Below, piece by piece: positions 34,119-42,031 of a DNA stretch of 64,000 nucleotides (within the stretch, counting starts at the first letter, position 1; every line of letters begins with the position of its first letter). Position numbers and translations under genes: made by a program. This stretch comes from RHLJ01 sp965222205 (lineage in GTDB: Bacteria; Bacteroidota; Rhodothermia; Balneolales; Balneolaceae), in the NCBI GenBank assembly GCA_965222205.1, contig OZ244932.1, positions 3,038,001-3,102,000 on the forward strand, read 5' to 3'. The notes under the pieces are model-generated. The model made no database searches. It was not told the DNA's origin and saw only the letters and a list, made by a program, of their open reading frames with translations.

Positions 34119-35816
34119 ATGCATCTAAACCTTAGAGCGAAACAAGAAAATACCTATGATGCCATTGTTGTAGGAAGCGGAATAAGTGGTGGCTGGGCCG
34201 CCAAAGAACTTACCGAAAATGGGTTAAAAACAATTGTCCTTGAACGAGGCCGGCAGGTAGAACACATCAAAGATTACCCTACCCACTCAACGCCTCCGTA
34301 TGAGCTTCCTTATAATAATCACGTTCCTCCCGAGGAAATGAAGCACTATGAGAAACAAAAAAGAACCGGGTATACTATACGTCAAGCCACAAAACACTGG
34401 TGGGTTAAGGATGATGAGCATCCTTACACCGAAGAAAAGCGTTTTGATTGGATGCGTGGCTATCATGTTGGTGGCAGATCAATAATGTGGGGAAGACAAT
34501 CTTATCGTTTAAGTGAAATGGATTTCGCCGCCAATGCGAAAGATGGTTTCGGTGTAGACTGGCCGGTTCGCTACAAAGACATTGCTCCCTGGTACGACCA
34601 TGTTGAACGCCATATTGGTGTGAGTGGGCAAAATGAAGGACTCCCACAACTCCCTGATGGACAGTTTTTACCTCCCATGGAGTTTTACTGTGTAGAAAAA
34701 GAAATTAAGAAACGCATTGAATCAAAATTTAATGACCGTATCATGACGATAGGTCGTGTTGCTAACCTCAGTACACCTCATAATGGTCGATCCGGTTGCC
34801 AGTATAGAAATATGTGTATGCGAGGTTGCCCTTTCAGTGGGTACTTCAGTAGTCAATCTTCTACTTTACCCGCTGCTGCCACCACCGGCAACTTAACACT
34901 ACGGCCAGATTCTATTGTAACTGAAGTGATTTATGATCCGGAAACACAAAAAGCAAAAGGTGTTCGGGTTCTTGATGCAGAGACTCTGGAATACAAAGAG
35001 TATTATGCTAAGATCGTCTTTCTTTGTGCATCGACGATTGCAAGCGCCTGGATTCTGATGCATTCTACCGAACATTTCCCTGACGGAATGGGCAATGGCT
35101 CTGGTGAATTAGGTCATAATATTATGGATCACCACTTAGGGGTTGGAGCATCGGGCAGCTTTGAAGGTATGGAGGATATTTATTACCACGGGAAAAGACC
35201 TAATGGAATTTATATTCCCCGATTCAGAAATATAAAGGATAAACATCCTGACTTCGTAAGAGGATATGGATACCAGGGTGGCGCCGGACGAGGTGGGTGG
35301 AGAAAAAATGTTGCAGAACTAAGCATTGGTCCTGCAATCAAAGAAGAAGCTAATCAACCAGGAGGCTGGGGCTTTGGTATGGGTGGTTTCGGGGAATGGT
35401 TACCCTATCATGAAAACAAGATGACGCTGACCACCGAAAAACTCGACAAATTTGGATTGCCTACCGTTGTATTTGATGTAGCCGCTTTTGAAAATGAATA
35501 CAAAATGCGTGAAGATATGGCAAATTCAGCCGCGGAAATGTTGGAGGCAGCCGGTTTGAAAAATGTTAATAAATGGAATAGTGAGCCTTCTCCTGGACTT
35601 GGAATTCATGAAATGGGAACGGCAAGAATGGGAAGAGACCCAAAAACTTCTGTCCTTAACAAGTGGAATCAGGTTCATGAAGTACAGAATGTTTTTGTTA
35701 CTGATGGAGCATTTATGACCTCAGCTGCTTGTCAAAACCCATCATTAACCTATATGGCTTTCACTGCAAGGGCAGCAAACTACGCTGTTGAAGAACTTAA
35801 AAAGGGGAATCTCTGA
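34119..35816 (+). CDS. GMC-family sugar oxidoreductase (FAD)
   Basis: A 565-residue flavoprotein. The FAD-binding motif VVGSGISGGWAAKELTENGLKTIVLERGR lies at residues about 17-45; GGRSIMWGRQSYRLSEMDF is near 117-135; CMRGCPFSGYFSSQSSTLPAA near 232-252 is typical of the sugar-3-dehydrogenase/gluconate dehydrogenase subgroup. The C-terminus has the active-site tract GIHEMGTARMG and CQNPSLTYMAFTARAANYAVEEL. Together with the small subunit directly downstream it should form a membrane-linked dehydrogenase, as in LacA-LacB of Caulobacter, oxidising C3 of glucosides. No own signal peptide is present, consistent with hitch-hiking export on the small subunit. Confidence 0.92.
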   Translation: MHLNLRAKQENTYDAIVVGSGISGGWAAKELTENGLKTIVLERGRQVEHIKDYPTHSTPPYELPYNNHVPPEEMKHYEKQKRTGYTIRQATKHWWVKDDEHPYTEEKRFDWMRGYHVGGRSIMWGRQSYRLSEMDFAANAKDGFGVDWPVRYKDIAPWYDHVERHIGVSGQNEGLPQLPDGQFLPPMEFYCVEKEIKKRIESKFNDRIMTIGRVANLSTPHNGRSGCQYRNMCMRGCPFSGYFSSQSSTLPAAATTGNLTLRPDSIVTEVIYDPETQKAKGVRVLDAETLEYKEYYAKIVFLCASTIASAWILMHSTEHFPDGMGNGSGELGHNIMDHHLGVGASGSFEGMEDIYYHGKRPNGIYIPRFRNIKDKHPDFVRGYGYQGGAGRGGWRKNVAELSIGPAIKEEANQPGGWGFGMGGFGEWLPYHENKMTLTTEKLDKFGLPTVVFDVAAFENEYKMREDMANSAAEMLEAAGLKNVNKWNSEPSPGLGIHEMGTARMGRDPKTSVLNKWNQVHEVQNVFVTDGAFMTSAACQNPSLTYMAFTARAANYAVEELKKGNL

Positions 35817-35817
35817 T

Positions 35818-36408
35818 ATGTTTGATCAAGTACAAAATTTAATGGATAGAAAAGAAGCTCTGAAGCGTGTTGCTTACTTAATGGGAGGCGCGATTAGTGC
35901 GCCAACTATTCTCGGTGTAATGAGCGGCTGTACAGCTTCTCAGGCTAAACCAACAAACTTCAGCCCTGAACAAATCGAATTCCTTGGTACGGTTGCGGAT
36001 ATTATTATTCCACCAACCGATACACCTGGCGCTAAAGAAGCAGGGGTTCCCGGATTTATGGATGACATGATTTTCACTATCTGGGAAGAAGACGATAAAG
36101 ACTACTTCCTTGCAAATATGACGGACTTTATGGCCAAAGCAGATCGTGAACTTGGGAAACCATTTCTTGAAGCTACCGATCAGGAACAAAAAGACTTCAT
36201 ATATCAAGAACATGAAGCTGTTTTTGGTGGTGATGTAGACTGGGAGGCTCCTCATCCATTTATCTGGCAAATGAAAGAAATGACCTTTACAGGTTATTTT
36301 ACCAGCGAGATTGGTATGACTCAGGTTCTACAATACCAGATGGTGCCCGGATATTTTGATGGATGCATCACCTTCGAAGAAGCAGGTGGAAAAGTCTGGG
36401 CAGCTTAG
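35818..36408 (+). CDS. Gluconate 2-dehydrogenase subunit 3-family small subunit
   Basis: A 196-residue protein starting at the ATG at 35818, one base after the GMC stop, with AAAGGGGA as ribosome site; a TTG further up is unlikely. It begins MFDQVQNLMDRKEALKRVAYLMGGAISAPTILGVMSGCTAS, a Tat-like signal with a possible lipobox Cys. The rest has the family pattern NFSPEQIEFLGTVADIIIPPTDTPGAKEAGVPGFMDDMI near residue 42-80 and GYFTSEIGMTQVLQY near 162-176. It is the structural and export partner of the GMC catalytic subunit. Confidence 0.9.
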   Translation: MFDQVQNLMDRKEALKRVAYLMGGAISAPTILGVMSGCTASQAKPTNFSPEQIEFLGTVADIIIPPTDTPGAKEAGVPGFMDDMIFTIWEEDDKDYFLANMTDFMAKADRELGKPFLEATDQEQKDFIYQEHEAVFGGDVDWEAPHPFIWQMKEMTFTGYFTSEIGMTQVLQYQMVPGYFDGCITFEEAGGKVWAA

Positions 36409-36492
36409 CAGCAAGTTCATCTTCTCTTCACATAATTACGCTCTATTTAAGTAGAAGACATCATTGTTTGATGCCTATACTTTCATATATAT

Positions 36493-36500
36493 GGAGGGAA
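36493..36500 (+). promoter_or_regulatory. Strong Shine-Dalgarno (GGAGGGAA) fixing the start at 36504
   Basis: GGAGGGAA is followed by GCT and ATG at 36504. This decides against the longer open frame that runs back into the preceding gene. Confidence 0.8.
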
Positions 36501-36503
36501 GCT

Positions 36504-37202
36504 ATGGCTAAGAAAATTGCTCAAATGATAGAAGAACAGCTCCAATTCTGGAAGATGCAACATTCTGATAAATCCGAATTTAAAAACAAGGATCAGAAAT
36601 TACCTGTCATTACAATCTCCAGAGAGTTTGGAGCCAAAGGGGCAGTCCTTGCTACCAAACTTGGCAAAAAAATGGGGTTTAAGGTTTGGGATAAGGAAAT
36701 ACTTGATGTGATAAGTGAAAGACTGGATAGCAGTCCTGAATACTTGCACGCTCTGGACGAAAACACCCGTAGCATACTTGAGGATACTATCTTTGGCTTT
36801 ATGAATCGCAAGGGCACGAATCTCAATTACCAGATTTATCTGGTTAAAGCAATCCGCGCTATTGAGGAGCAGGGAAACTCTATTATTGTAGGTCGTGCTG
36901 CAAACTTTATCTGTAATAGCCCAAACTCATTACATATTAGGGTGGTTTGTCCATTAGAAGAAAGAATCAAACGATATGCAGCTTCGCACGAAATTTCCCA
37001 AAAACAAGCCCGCGCTTTGGTTCAGCAAAAAGACTTAGAACGGGAAAACTTCACTCTATTCAATTTTAACAGAGATCTGGAAAAAGCCTGCCATTATGAT
37101 CTGATTATTAACTCTGCCCGTTTCACTATGACCGAGATGGTTGAATTGGTTGAGATGGCCTACTCTTTGAAACGTGTGTCAAAAACACGCATTAAACGAT
37201 GA
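36504..37202 (+). CDS. Cytidylate kinase-like family protein
   Basis: A 232-residue P-loop kinase-like protein. After a helical start (MAKKIAQMIEEQLQFWKMQ) comes LPVITISREFGAKGAVLATKLGKKMGFKVWDKEILDVI, the modified P-loop of the cytidylate-kinase-like family (usually SRxxGSGGxxIA; here SREFGAKGAVLA, so the Lys-Ser/Thr pair is lost). The later tract SIIVGRAANFIC and HIRVVCPLEERIKRYAASHEISQKQARALVQQKDLERENFTLFNF are normal. Length fits. The substrate is unknown. It ends 8 bp before the convergent ABC ATPase gene. Confidence 0.8.
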   Translation: MAKKIAQMIEEQLQFWKMQHSDKSEFKNKDQKLPVITISREFGAKGAVLATKLGKKMGFKVWDKEILDVISERLDSSPEYLHALDENTRSILEDTIFGFMNRKGTNLNYQIYLVKAIRAIEEQGNSIIVGRAANFICNSPNSLHIRVVCPLEERIKRYAASHEISQKQARALVQQKDLERENFTLFNFNRDLEKACHYDLIINSARFTMTEMVELVEMAYSLKRVSKTRIKR

Positions 37203-37210
37203 ACCGTAAC

Positions 37211-37969
37211 CTACAACCAATCCACAATATCGTCTTTGTGTTCTACCTTCACATATTCCTGGAAGATTTCGTGTAAGGAAGAATCCCTCTGTAGCTCTTT
37301 TCGGCTGATGGAATCCAGATAGGCGATGATGAGTCCTTCATGAAGAATGGCAATGTCATCACAGAGGTTTTCAACCACTTCCAGAATATGACTGGTAATG
37401 ATAATCGTAACCCCTTTGGCCTTCAGTTTTCGAAGTACTGTTTTCATCCGATCAATGGAGATTACATCCACCGCTTCAAAAGGTTCGTCCAGCAATAATA
37501 CTTTTGGCTCAACAAGAACAGAAGTCACAAAGGCGAGCTTTTTACGACTACCGGAAGAAAGTTTATTCACTTTGATCTTGGCAAAATCTTTGATCTCAAA
37601 AAAATCCATCAACGAATAGGCGCGTTCTACCAATCCATCTTTTTTGATGTCGTAGATATCACACACGTATTCGATAAACTCCAGTGAGGTAAATTGCTCG
37701 AAAAGAAGTGGAGGTTGTAATACGGATGAAAGGTCTCTCTTTATTTTCAGTTCGTTGGCAGGATCTAACTTCATCCCGTTAATTTCGATATCACCTTCTT
37801 CATAACTCAGTAACCCTGTGAGCACACCTATTAGCGTACTTTTTCCTGCCCCATTTGGACCAATCAATCCAAAAATCGTTCCTTCAGGAACATCCAGGTT
37901 TAAATCCTTCAATACGGTTTTCTCTTCGTAACTTTTTACCAGTCCGGTTATGGAGATTGCTTTAGCCAT
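37211..37969 (-). CDS. ABC transporter ATP-binding protein
   Basis: A 252-residue ATPase starting at the ATG at 37969 (MAKAISITGLVKSYEEKTVLKDLNLDVPEGTIFGLIGPNGAGKSTLIGVLTGLL). Walker A GPNGAGKST is at about 38-46, the signature KLSSGSRKKLAF near 140, Walker B VLLLDEPFEAVD near 159-170 and the switch His in IITSHILEV. The profile matches ABC-2/exporter ATPases (CcmA-like). The probable permease is the gene at 38869, with lgt placed between them; the start overlaps the lgt stop by 8 bp, which suggests one transcript of three genes. Confidence 0.9.
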   Translation of the reverse strand: MAKAISITGLVKSYEEKTVLKDLNLDVPEGTIFGLIGPNGAGKSTLIGVLTGLLSYEEGDIEINGMKLDPANELKIKRDLSSVLQPPLLFEQFTSLEFIEYVCDIYDIKKDGLVERAYSLMDFFEIKDFAKIKVNKLSSGSRKKLAFVTSVLVEPKVLLLDEPFEAVDVISIDRMKTVLRKLKAKGVTIIITSHILEVVENLCDDIAILHEGLIIAYLDSISRKELQRDSSLHEIFQEYVKVEHKDDIVDWL

Positions 37970-38828
37970 TCCCTTTTCTTTTTGAATAATATCTCGCGGC
38001 ATAAAAAATGGTGAAGATACCGTAGCCGAGCAGTACCACCTGTAGGTTCGTCATATTAGCAAAAGCGATAAACTCACGATCACCACGAATAAATTCCAGC
38101 GCAAAACGAAGTAGCGCGTAACCGCCAGTATGTATAAAAAAGATCAGCGGTGATTTTTTATCTGAAATCCATATTTTCTTGAATACCCAAAGTACAATTA
38201 GCATCAATGCTAAGTCTCCAAACATTTCATAGAGTTGAGTTGGATGGAGAGCAGCACTCATGGTAGATGCCTGATCAACCAAGCCATTTTGAAAAGACCA
38301 TTGCCAGGCAGAGCTCGAAATCCCGTAATCGGTTTCAAACGCAGGTACTGTGGTTCCATAGCGTGGAAAGTGTACTCCAAAGATGGAACTGGTAGCCGTT
38401 CCGTGTGCATCTCCATTTAAAAAACATCCTACACGGCCAACTGCCTGTGCAAATAAAATTCCCGGGGAAAGCAGCGAAAAGTACTCGAAATAATTCATAT
38501 TGTTGCGCCGGGTGTACAACAGGCCTCCAATCATTCCACCTACAAGTCCACCAGTAATACTGTTTCCTGCACCGGAAAGACTGAACAACACCGCGGGGTT
38601 ATCAAGAAACAGGTCAAGATTCCAGAACAAATAGTGAGAAAGGCGAGCACCAATTAATGAGCCGATTATCGACCAGGTGATGAGCCCATCAAATAACTCA
38701 ACTTTGCCACCATATTTTTTAACTCTTACATACGCTATGTACACCCCTATCGCGATCGAAATCAAAAAATAGATTCCTTCATAGAAGTAAATTTCGTTAA
38801 AGCCCAGGTCGAGATGTATTGGAAGCAT
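37962..38828 (-). CDS. lgt: Prolipoprotein diacylglyceryl transferase
   Basis: A 288-residue inner-membrane enzyme with seven helices that transfers diacylglycerol from phosphatidylglycerol to the lipobox Cys. Family tracts: IGARLSHYLFWNLDLFLDNP near residue 57-76, SGAGNSITGGLVGGMIGGLLY near 85-105, and the Lgt signature as GRVGCFLNGDAHG near 132-144. Compared with E. coli (GRIGNFINGELWG) the Asn becomes Cys and the Glu becomes Asp; the key Arg is kept. LHPTQLYE near 196-203 and EFIRGDRE near 244 are normal. The many lipoproteins in the window need this enzyme. It sits between the ATPase and permease genes of an ABC exporter. Confidence 0.93.
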   Translation of the reverse strand: MLPIHLDLGFNEIYFYEGIYFLISIAIGVYIAYVRVKKYGGKVELFDGLITWSIIGSLIGARLSHYLFWNLDLFLDNPAVLFSLSGAGNSITGGLVGGMIGGLLYTRRNNMNYFEYFSLLSPGILFAQAVGRVGCFLNGDAHGTATSSIFGVHFPRYGTTVPAFETDYGISSSAWQWSFQNGLVDQASTMSAALHPTQLYEMFGDLALMLIVLWVFKKIWISDKKSPLIFFIHTGGYALLRFALEFIRGDREFIAFANMTNLQVVLLGYGIFTIFYAARYYSKRKGNG

Positions 38829-38868
38829 AAAAAACGGGTGTTTTACATTTGGCAGGCAAAGGTACTAA

Positions 38869-40419
38869 TTATAGTTCACTCCAAATACGGTTTAATATTC
38901 TTTTTTTGAAAAGATTTACAAGTACGTCCATGTGTCCCCATAAATAAATTCCCATAATCAAAATTACAGTCCCCATAATGGTTAACCGGTACCACTCCAA
39001 TCCATTCAGGGGCACAAAGACCATATAGCCAACGGTAAAAATGCTGAACGAAATTACAAAAGTGACTTTCTGAGGGATGATAGGGTGCTTATAACTGAAT
39101 GACGAGAAGACCGCTTTTTGATACTGATAGTACGAGCTCCATATAAAAATGAGCATAAAGCATAAGAACATGAAGGTGTTCGCGATGAATATATTCAGAA
39201 TCTCACCAATCTCCGGAATTACCAGTATTTCAAAAATTGTGATGGCATAAAACACCAACAGAGGCAATATGATTACCCCCAAAAACCGTTCTTTTAACTG
39301 TCGCTCAAGTTTTACGGGAAATTGAAGATGAAGAAGTAATTCACGGTTCTCATACCCGTACATATTTGCCATTCCCATTGCCAGTAGAGCAACGGGTATT
39401 CCCGCGAGAATAGTTGGTATCGCTATGGTTCTGGCAATTTCATATTCTACATTCATAAGCAGCGGAACGTACACAATTGGGATAATAGCTAGCGTAAGCA
39501 CCTGTAATTTATTGTAGGGGTGAATCATCACATAGTAATAGTACTTACCTGCATTTCTACCAAGTACTCTTTTTAGTACGTCCCAAAGTTTACTGCTTGC
39601 TTCTTCTACTTTTTTAAGAGACGGGCGATGTAGTCCATGGCAGGTTTTGTTGAAATGATCAATCAGAACCAATCCTATTAGAATCCCTAGAAATACAAAA
39701 AAGATAACTCCATTCCAGAGACCATAATCAGTTCTTGCTGCCTGAATTAATAGGCCTCCGGGTAACCAGTTCAATACTTCATTAATTGTTTCAACACGAG
39801 GAATTAGTTGATAAAAAATCTGAGACTTATTTTCAGATACTAATGCAACCAGTTGAAACAGGGCAAACACTAACATCAGAAAACCAACTACTACCGCTAT
39901 AAAGCGACGCTCAACGATTTGCAGAAATCGATGCTTGATCGAGTAGATTAGCACATAGTTAAAAAACACCGCTACAAATACAACGGGCACCTGGTAAACT
40001 TCCCGAACCTGGATCATCAGAAATACCAACCACGTAAAGTTGTAGATGATATTTACAGGATGGCAGAACCCAATCACCATCAAATATCGGGCAAGGCGCT
40101 TGAGGGGAAAACCGAACCCAAGGAGTTTCCTGTTTTCCTCAATATTTAACAGCCGGAGATTTGTGAAAGAAAAGTGCATCACCCAATAGGTGTTCGCAAA
40201 AACCAGCAGAATAAATGAATATACTTTTGGAGTAAGCCAGGGCATTTGCATTTGCATCCATGGATCGGTGTCCATAATCACAACCACAATTGCAGTCCCG
40301 ATCAGGTTTACCAGCATCACTCCTAAAAACATGATATACCCGATCATCAATAAAAGCTGAAATCGGTTCAGGTTCGAGAGGAAGATTCTCCAGTTTAATA
40401 ATAGCAGTCGGGAAAACAT
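38869..40419 (-). CDS. ABC-2-like exporter permease (large membrane protein)
   Basis: A 516-residue protein with about twelve hydrophobic helices in two halves. It starts MFSRLLLLNWRIFLSNLNRFQLLLMIGYIMF, the usual ABC-2/exporter start of a short cytoplasmic amphipathic helix before the first span. The middle (residues about 255-290) is a charged cytoplasmic segment, KKVEEASSKLWDVLKRVLGRNAGKYYYYV. I do not see a named family beyond this. The ATPase at 37211 on the same strand is the likely partner. Substrate unknown. Confidence 0.7.
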   Translation of the reverse strand: MFSRLLLLNWRIFLSNLNRFQLLLMIGYIMFLGVMLVNLIGTAIVVVIMDTDPWMQMQMPWLTPKVYSFILLVFANTYWVMHFSFTNLRLLNIEENRKLLGFGFPLKRLARYLMVIGFCHPVNIIYNFTWLVFLMIQVREVYQVPVVFVAVFFNYVLIYSIKHRFLQIVERRFIAVVVGFLMLVFALFQLVALVSENKSQIFYQLIPRVETINEVLNWLPGGLLIQAARTDYGLWNGVIFFVFLGILIGLVLIDHFNKTCHGLHRPSLKKVEEASSKLWDVLKRVLGRNAGKYYYYVMIHPYNKLQVLTLAIIPIVYVPLLMNVEYEIARTIAIPTILAGIPVALLAMGMANMYGYENRELLLHLQFPVKLERQLKERFLGVIILPLLVFYAITIFEILVIPEIGEILNIFIANTFMFLCFMLIFIWSSYYQYQKAVFSSFSYKHPIIPQKVTFVISFSIFTVGYMVFVPLNGLEWYRLTIMGTVILIMGIYLWGHMDVLVNLFKKRILNRIWSEL

Positions 40420-40475
40420 GCGGCTAAAATAATAGTGTTTCGCTAAGAATGAGCTTAGAATGCTGTAATAATTAC

Positions 40476-40505
40476 AAAAAAAAGTCGCTTATCTGATAAG
40501 CGACT
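40476..40505 (-). terminator. Rho-independent terminator of the PorT-like barrel gene
   Basis: An 11-bp perfect stem (AGTCGCTTATC with GATAAGCGACT, 1-base loop; the real loop is larger) is followed on the minus strand by eight T. It lies 28 bp after the stop of the gene at 40534. Confidence 0.9.
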
Positions 40506-40533
40506 CTCACAAAATACTAAATATATCAGCTGA

Positions 40534-41124
40534 TTATAGCGAAACTCCAACTGTAAGTGCAAAAGCTCCGTTTTTAGCTTCGTCGTTAAAGTTATCATCT
40601 GCTACATTTGTAAGTCCGGCTGAATACCTTACTCCAAGCTGGAATTTGCTTACATCAATCCCGGCACCAATTATTATTCCGAATGTTGAATTCTTGGTGT
40701 TGTCTTCCAGATTGAGAGAGCCCGTATTATTTGCCACTTCTGAGTTCAGTAAAAAGTTGGCATACGGCCCGAAGTATACATTAGGAGTTACTCCAGGCGC
40801 TGAAAAACCAAACTTTAGCAAAATCGGAACCTGAATGTAATTCAGTTTAAAGCTGGCATCAGAATCTTCAATATCTGATCCGTACTGCGTGTAAAGAATC
40901 TCAGGTTGAACAGACATTGGGCTGGCGGGGACATTAAATTTGGCGAAACCCCCGATCAAGATTCCGGGTCTGTATTCAACATCGTCTACATTATTTAGTG
41001 TTGCATAATTCAGACCACCTTTAATCCCGAATTTTGGCAGTACCTGTCCGTTAGATTCTGTAGAAACACCAATTGTTAGTACACTTACTAATAATAGTGC
41101 TGCGATTTTCTTAAAACTTTTCAT
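40534..41124 (-). CDS. PorT-like outer-membrane beta-barrel protein
   Basis: A 196-residue protein with signal peptide MKSFKKIAALLLVSVLTIGVSTESNGQ and an eight-stranded barrel pattern (OMP_b-brl_2): LPKFGIKGGLNYATLNN, PGILIGGFAKFNV, MSVQPEILYTQYGSD, LNYIQVPILLKFGF, NVYFGPYANFLLNSE, TFGIIIGAGIDVSKFQLGVRYSAGLTNV and a terminal AFALTVGVSL. The fold is that of PorT and many small Bacteroidota porin-like proteins; whether it is the T9SS component PorT cannot be decided from sequence alone. It is monocistronic with its own terminator. Confidence 0.85.
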   Translation of the reverse strand: MKSFKKIAALLLVSVLTIGVSTESNGQVLPKFGIKGGLNYATLNNVDDVEYRPGILIGGFAKFNVPASPMSVQPEILYTQYGSDIEDSDASFKLNYIQVPILLKFGFSAPGVTPNVYFGPYANFLLNSEVANNTGSLNLEDNTKNSTFGIIIGAGIDVSKFQLGVRYSAGLTNVADDNFNDEAKNGAFALTVGVSL

Positions 41125-41242
41125 TTTCTCTTTTTTTGGATTGAATGTTTTTACAGTTCAACCGGAGATAAACAAGATGGTTCCAAATTTTAAGATCGGT
41201 CAACGAGATCAGGAAGCTTTTAGAGGTATCATCCTTGTGGGG

Positions 41243-41274
41243 GGATCCCGTGGCTCCGCGTTTGCAGAAATGAC
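41243..41274. repeat. Right-end fragment of a GTCATCCC-family unit
   Basis: GGATCCCGTGGCTCCGCGTT, continuing to GCAGAAATGAC, matches the right arm of the neighbouring units (GGATCCCCGTCTGCGAGGGA, and GCAGAAATGAC at 41480-41490). It is a solo arm, the remains of an older copy. Confidence 0.55.
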
Positions 41275-41287
41275 AATATGAAAAATA

Positions 41288-41377
41288 GCGTCATCCCTGC
41301 GGAGGCAGGGATCTTGATCTATTTAAAGAGTTTGGGCTTTGTTAACAATCTGGATCCCCGTCTGCGAGGGAATGACT
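41288..41377. repeat. GTCATCCCTGCG-family unit, left flank of the GIY-YIG gene
   Basis: The left arm GCGTCATCCCTGCGGAGGCA plus GGGATC forms an imperfect inverted repeat with the right arm ending GAGGGAATGAC. Its first 32 bases are identical to those of the unit at 41881 on the other side of the GIY-YIG gene, in the same orientation, and the similarity continues through TATTTAAAGA and ACAATCTGGAT. Confidence 0.85.
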
Positions 41378-41402
41378 TTATAGAAGGAGGTCTCAATTCA
41401 AG

Positions 41403-41490
41403 GTCATCCCGGATTTAGTCCGGGATCTGGATTCGTGCAAAACTCAGAAACTTTCTTTACGATCCAGATTCCTGCCTTCGCAGAAATGAC
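41403..41490. repeat. Second GTCATCCC-family unit before the GIY-YIG gene
   Basis: GTCATCCCGGATTTAGTCCG at the left end and the reverse complement of GATTCCTGCCTTCGCAGAAA at the right end are imperfect inverted arms. It is about 35 bp from the stop of the GIY-YIG gene. With 41243-41274 and 41288-41377 it fills the 400-bp gap between the PorT-like gene and the GIY-YIG gene; I see no other content there. Confidence 0.75.
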
Positions 41491-41526
41491 TAAACCTAGG
41501 GAATCATGGTTATTAAAACATTGACC

Positions 41527-41835
41527 TTAAAAATGAAACCGCCCTTCTGGAAGCACTCTATTCCACAAATCCTTCATCTCAGGATTTATTGATTTGATGA
41601 GGTTTAGCTTCCATTCTCTTTTCCATTTCTTGATTTGCTTTTCCCTTTGAATAGCGTTGTACATGGTTTGATGTTGTTCGTAATACATGAGAAAGTGAAG
41701 TTTGTATATTGAGGTGAAATCCGATCCTTCTCCTTGCTTATGACGGTATACCCGGTTTACTAAATCGCTGGTTACGCCAGTATATAAAACTGTTCTTTGT
41801 GCGTTAGCTAATATATAAACACTTGGCTCTTTCAT
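41527..41835 (-). CDS. GIY-YIG nuclease-domain small protein
   Basis: A 102-residue protein made of a single GIY-YIG domain of the UPF0213/YhbQ-like type: SVYILANAQRTVLYTGVTSDLVNRVYRHKQGEGSDFTSIYKLHFLMYYEQHQTMYNAIQREKQIKKWKREWKLNLI. The GIY-YIG pair appears as VYI...YTG, with Arg and His in VNRVYRH and Glu in the YYEQH and AIQREKQI tracts. Such proteins are common in Bacteroidota in several copies per genome; their cellular role is not established. It is framed by units of one palindromic repeat family on both sides (41288, 41403 and 41881), as an inserted cassette would be. Confidence 0.87.
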   Translation of the reverse strand: MKEPSVYILANAQRTVLYTGVTSDLVNRVYRHKQGEGSDFTSIYKLHFLMYYEQHQTMYNAIQREKQIKKWKREWKLNLIKSINPEMKDLWNRVLPEGRFHF

Positions 41836-41880
41836 GTAAGGTTAGAGCTTTTCCAGCGAGTATCCTTACAAATTATTTTC

Positions 41881-41996
41881 GCGTCATCCCTGCGGAGGCA
41901 GGGATCTTGATTTATTTAAAGAAGATTGGCCTTATTCACAATCTGGATTCTCCTGAAGGGACGCCCTTGGCACAGCATTCGCGGGAATTACTTTAT
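41881..41996. repeat. GTCATCCCTGCG-family unit, right flank of the GIY-YIG gene
   Basis: Begins GCGTCATCCCTGCGGAGGCA and matches the unit at 41288 base for base for 32 positions in the same orientation; the right arm is altered and longer, with an extra GGACGCCC segment before GCGGGAATTACTTTATAG. It fills the space between the GIY-YIG start and the uvrA stop. Confidence 0.82.
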
Positions 41997-42031
41997 AGAG
42001 AGGTGGGGTAAGGTCTGAACAAATATTCGCC

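Noticed and set aside
41288..41996. CRISPR array from the repeated GTCATCCC units
   Set aside because: Units are unequal in length and spacing, have internal inverted symmetry and enclose a gene; no cas genes are near.
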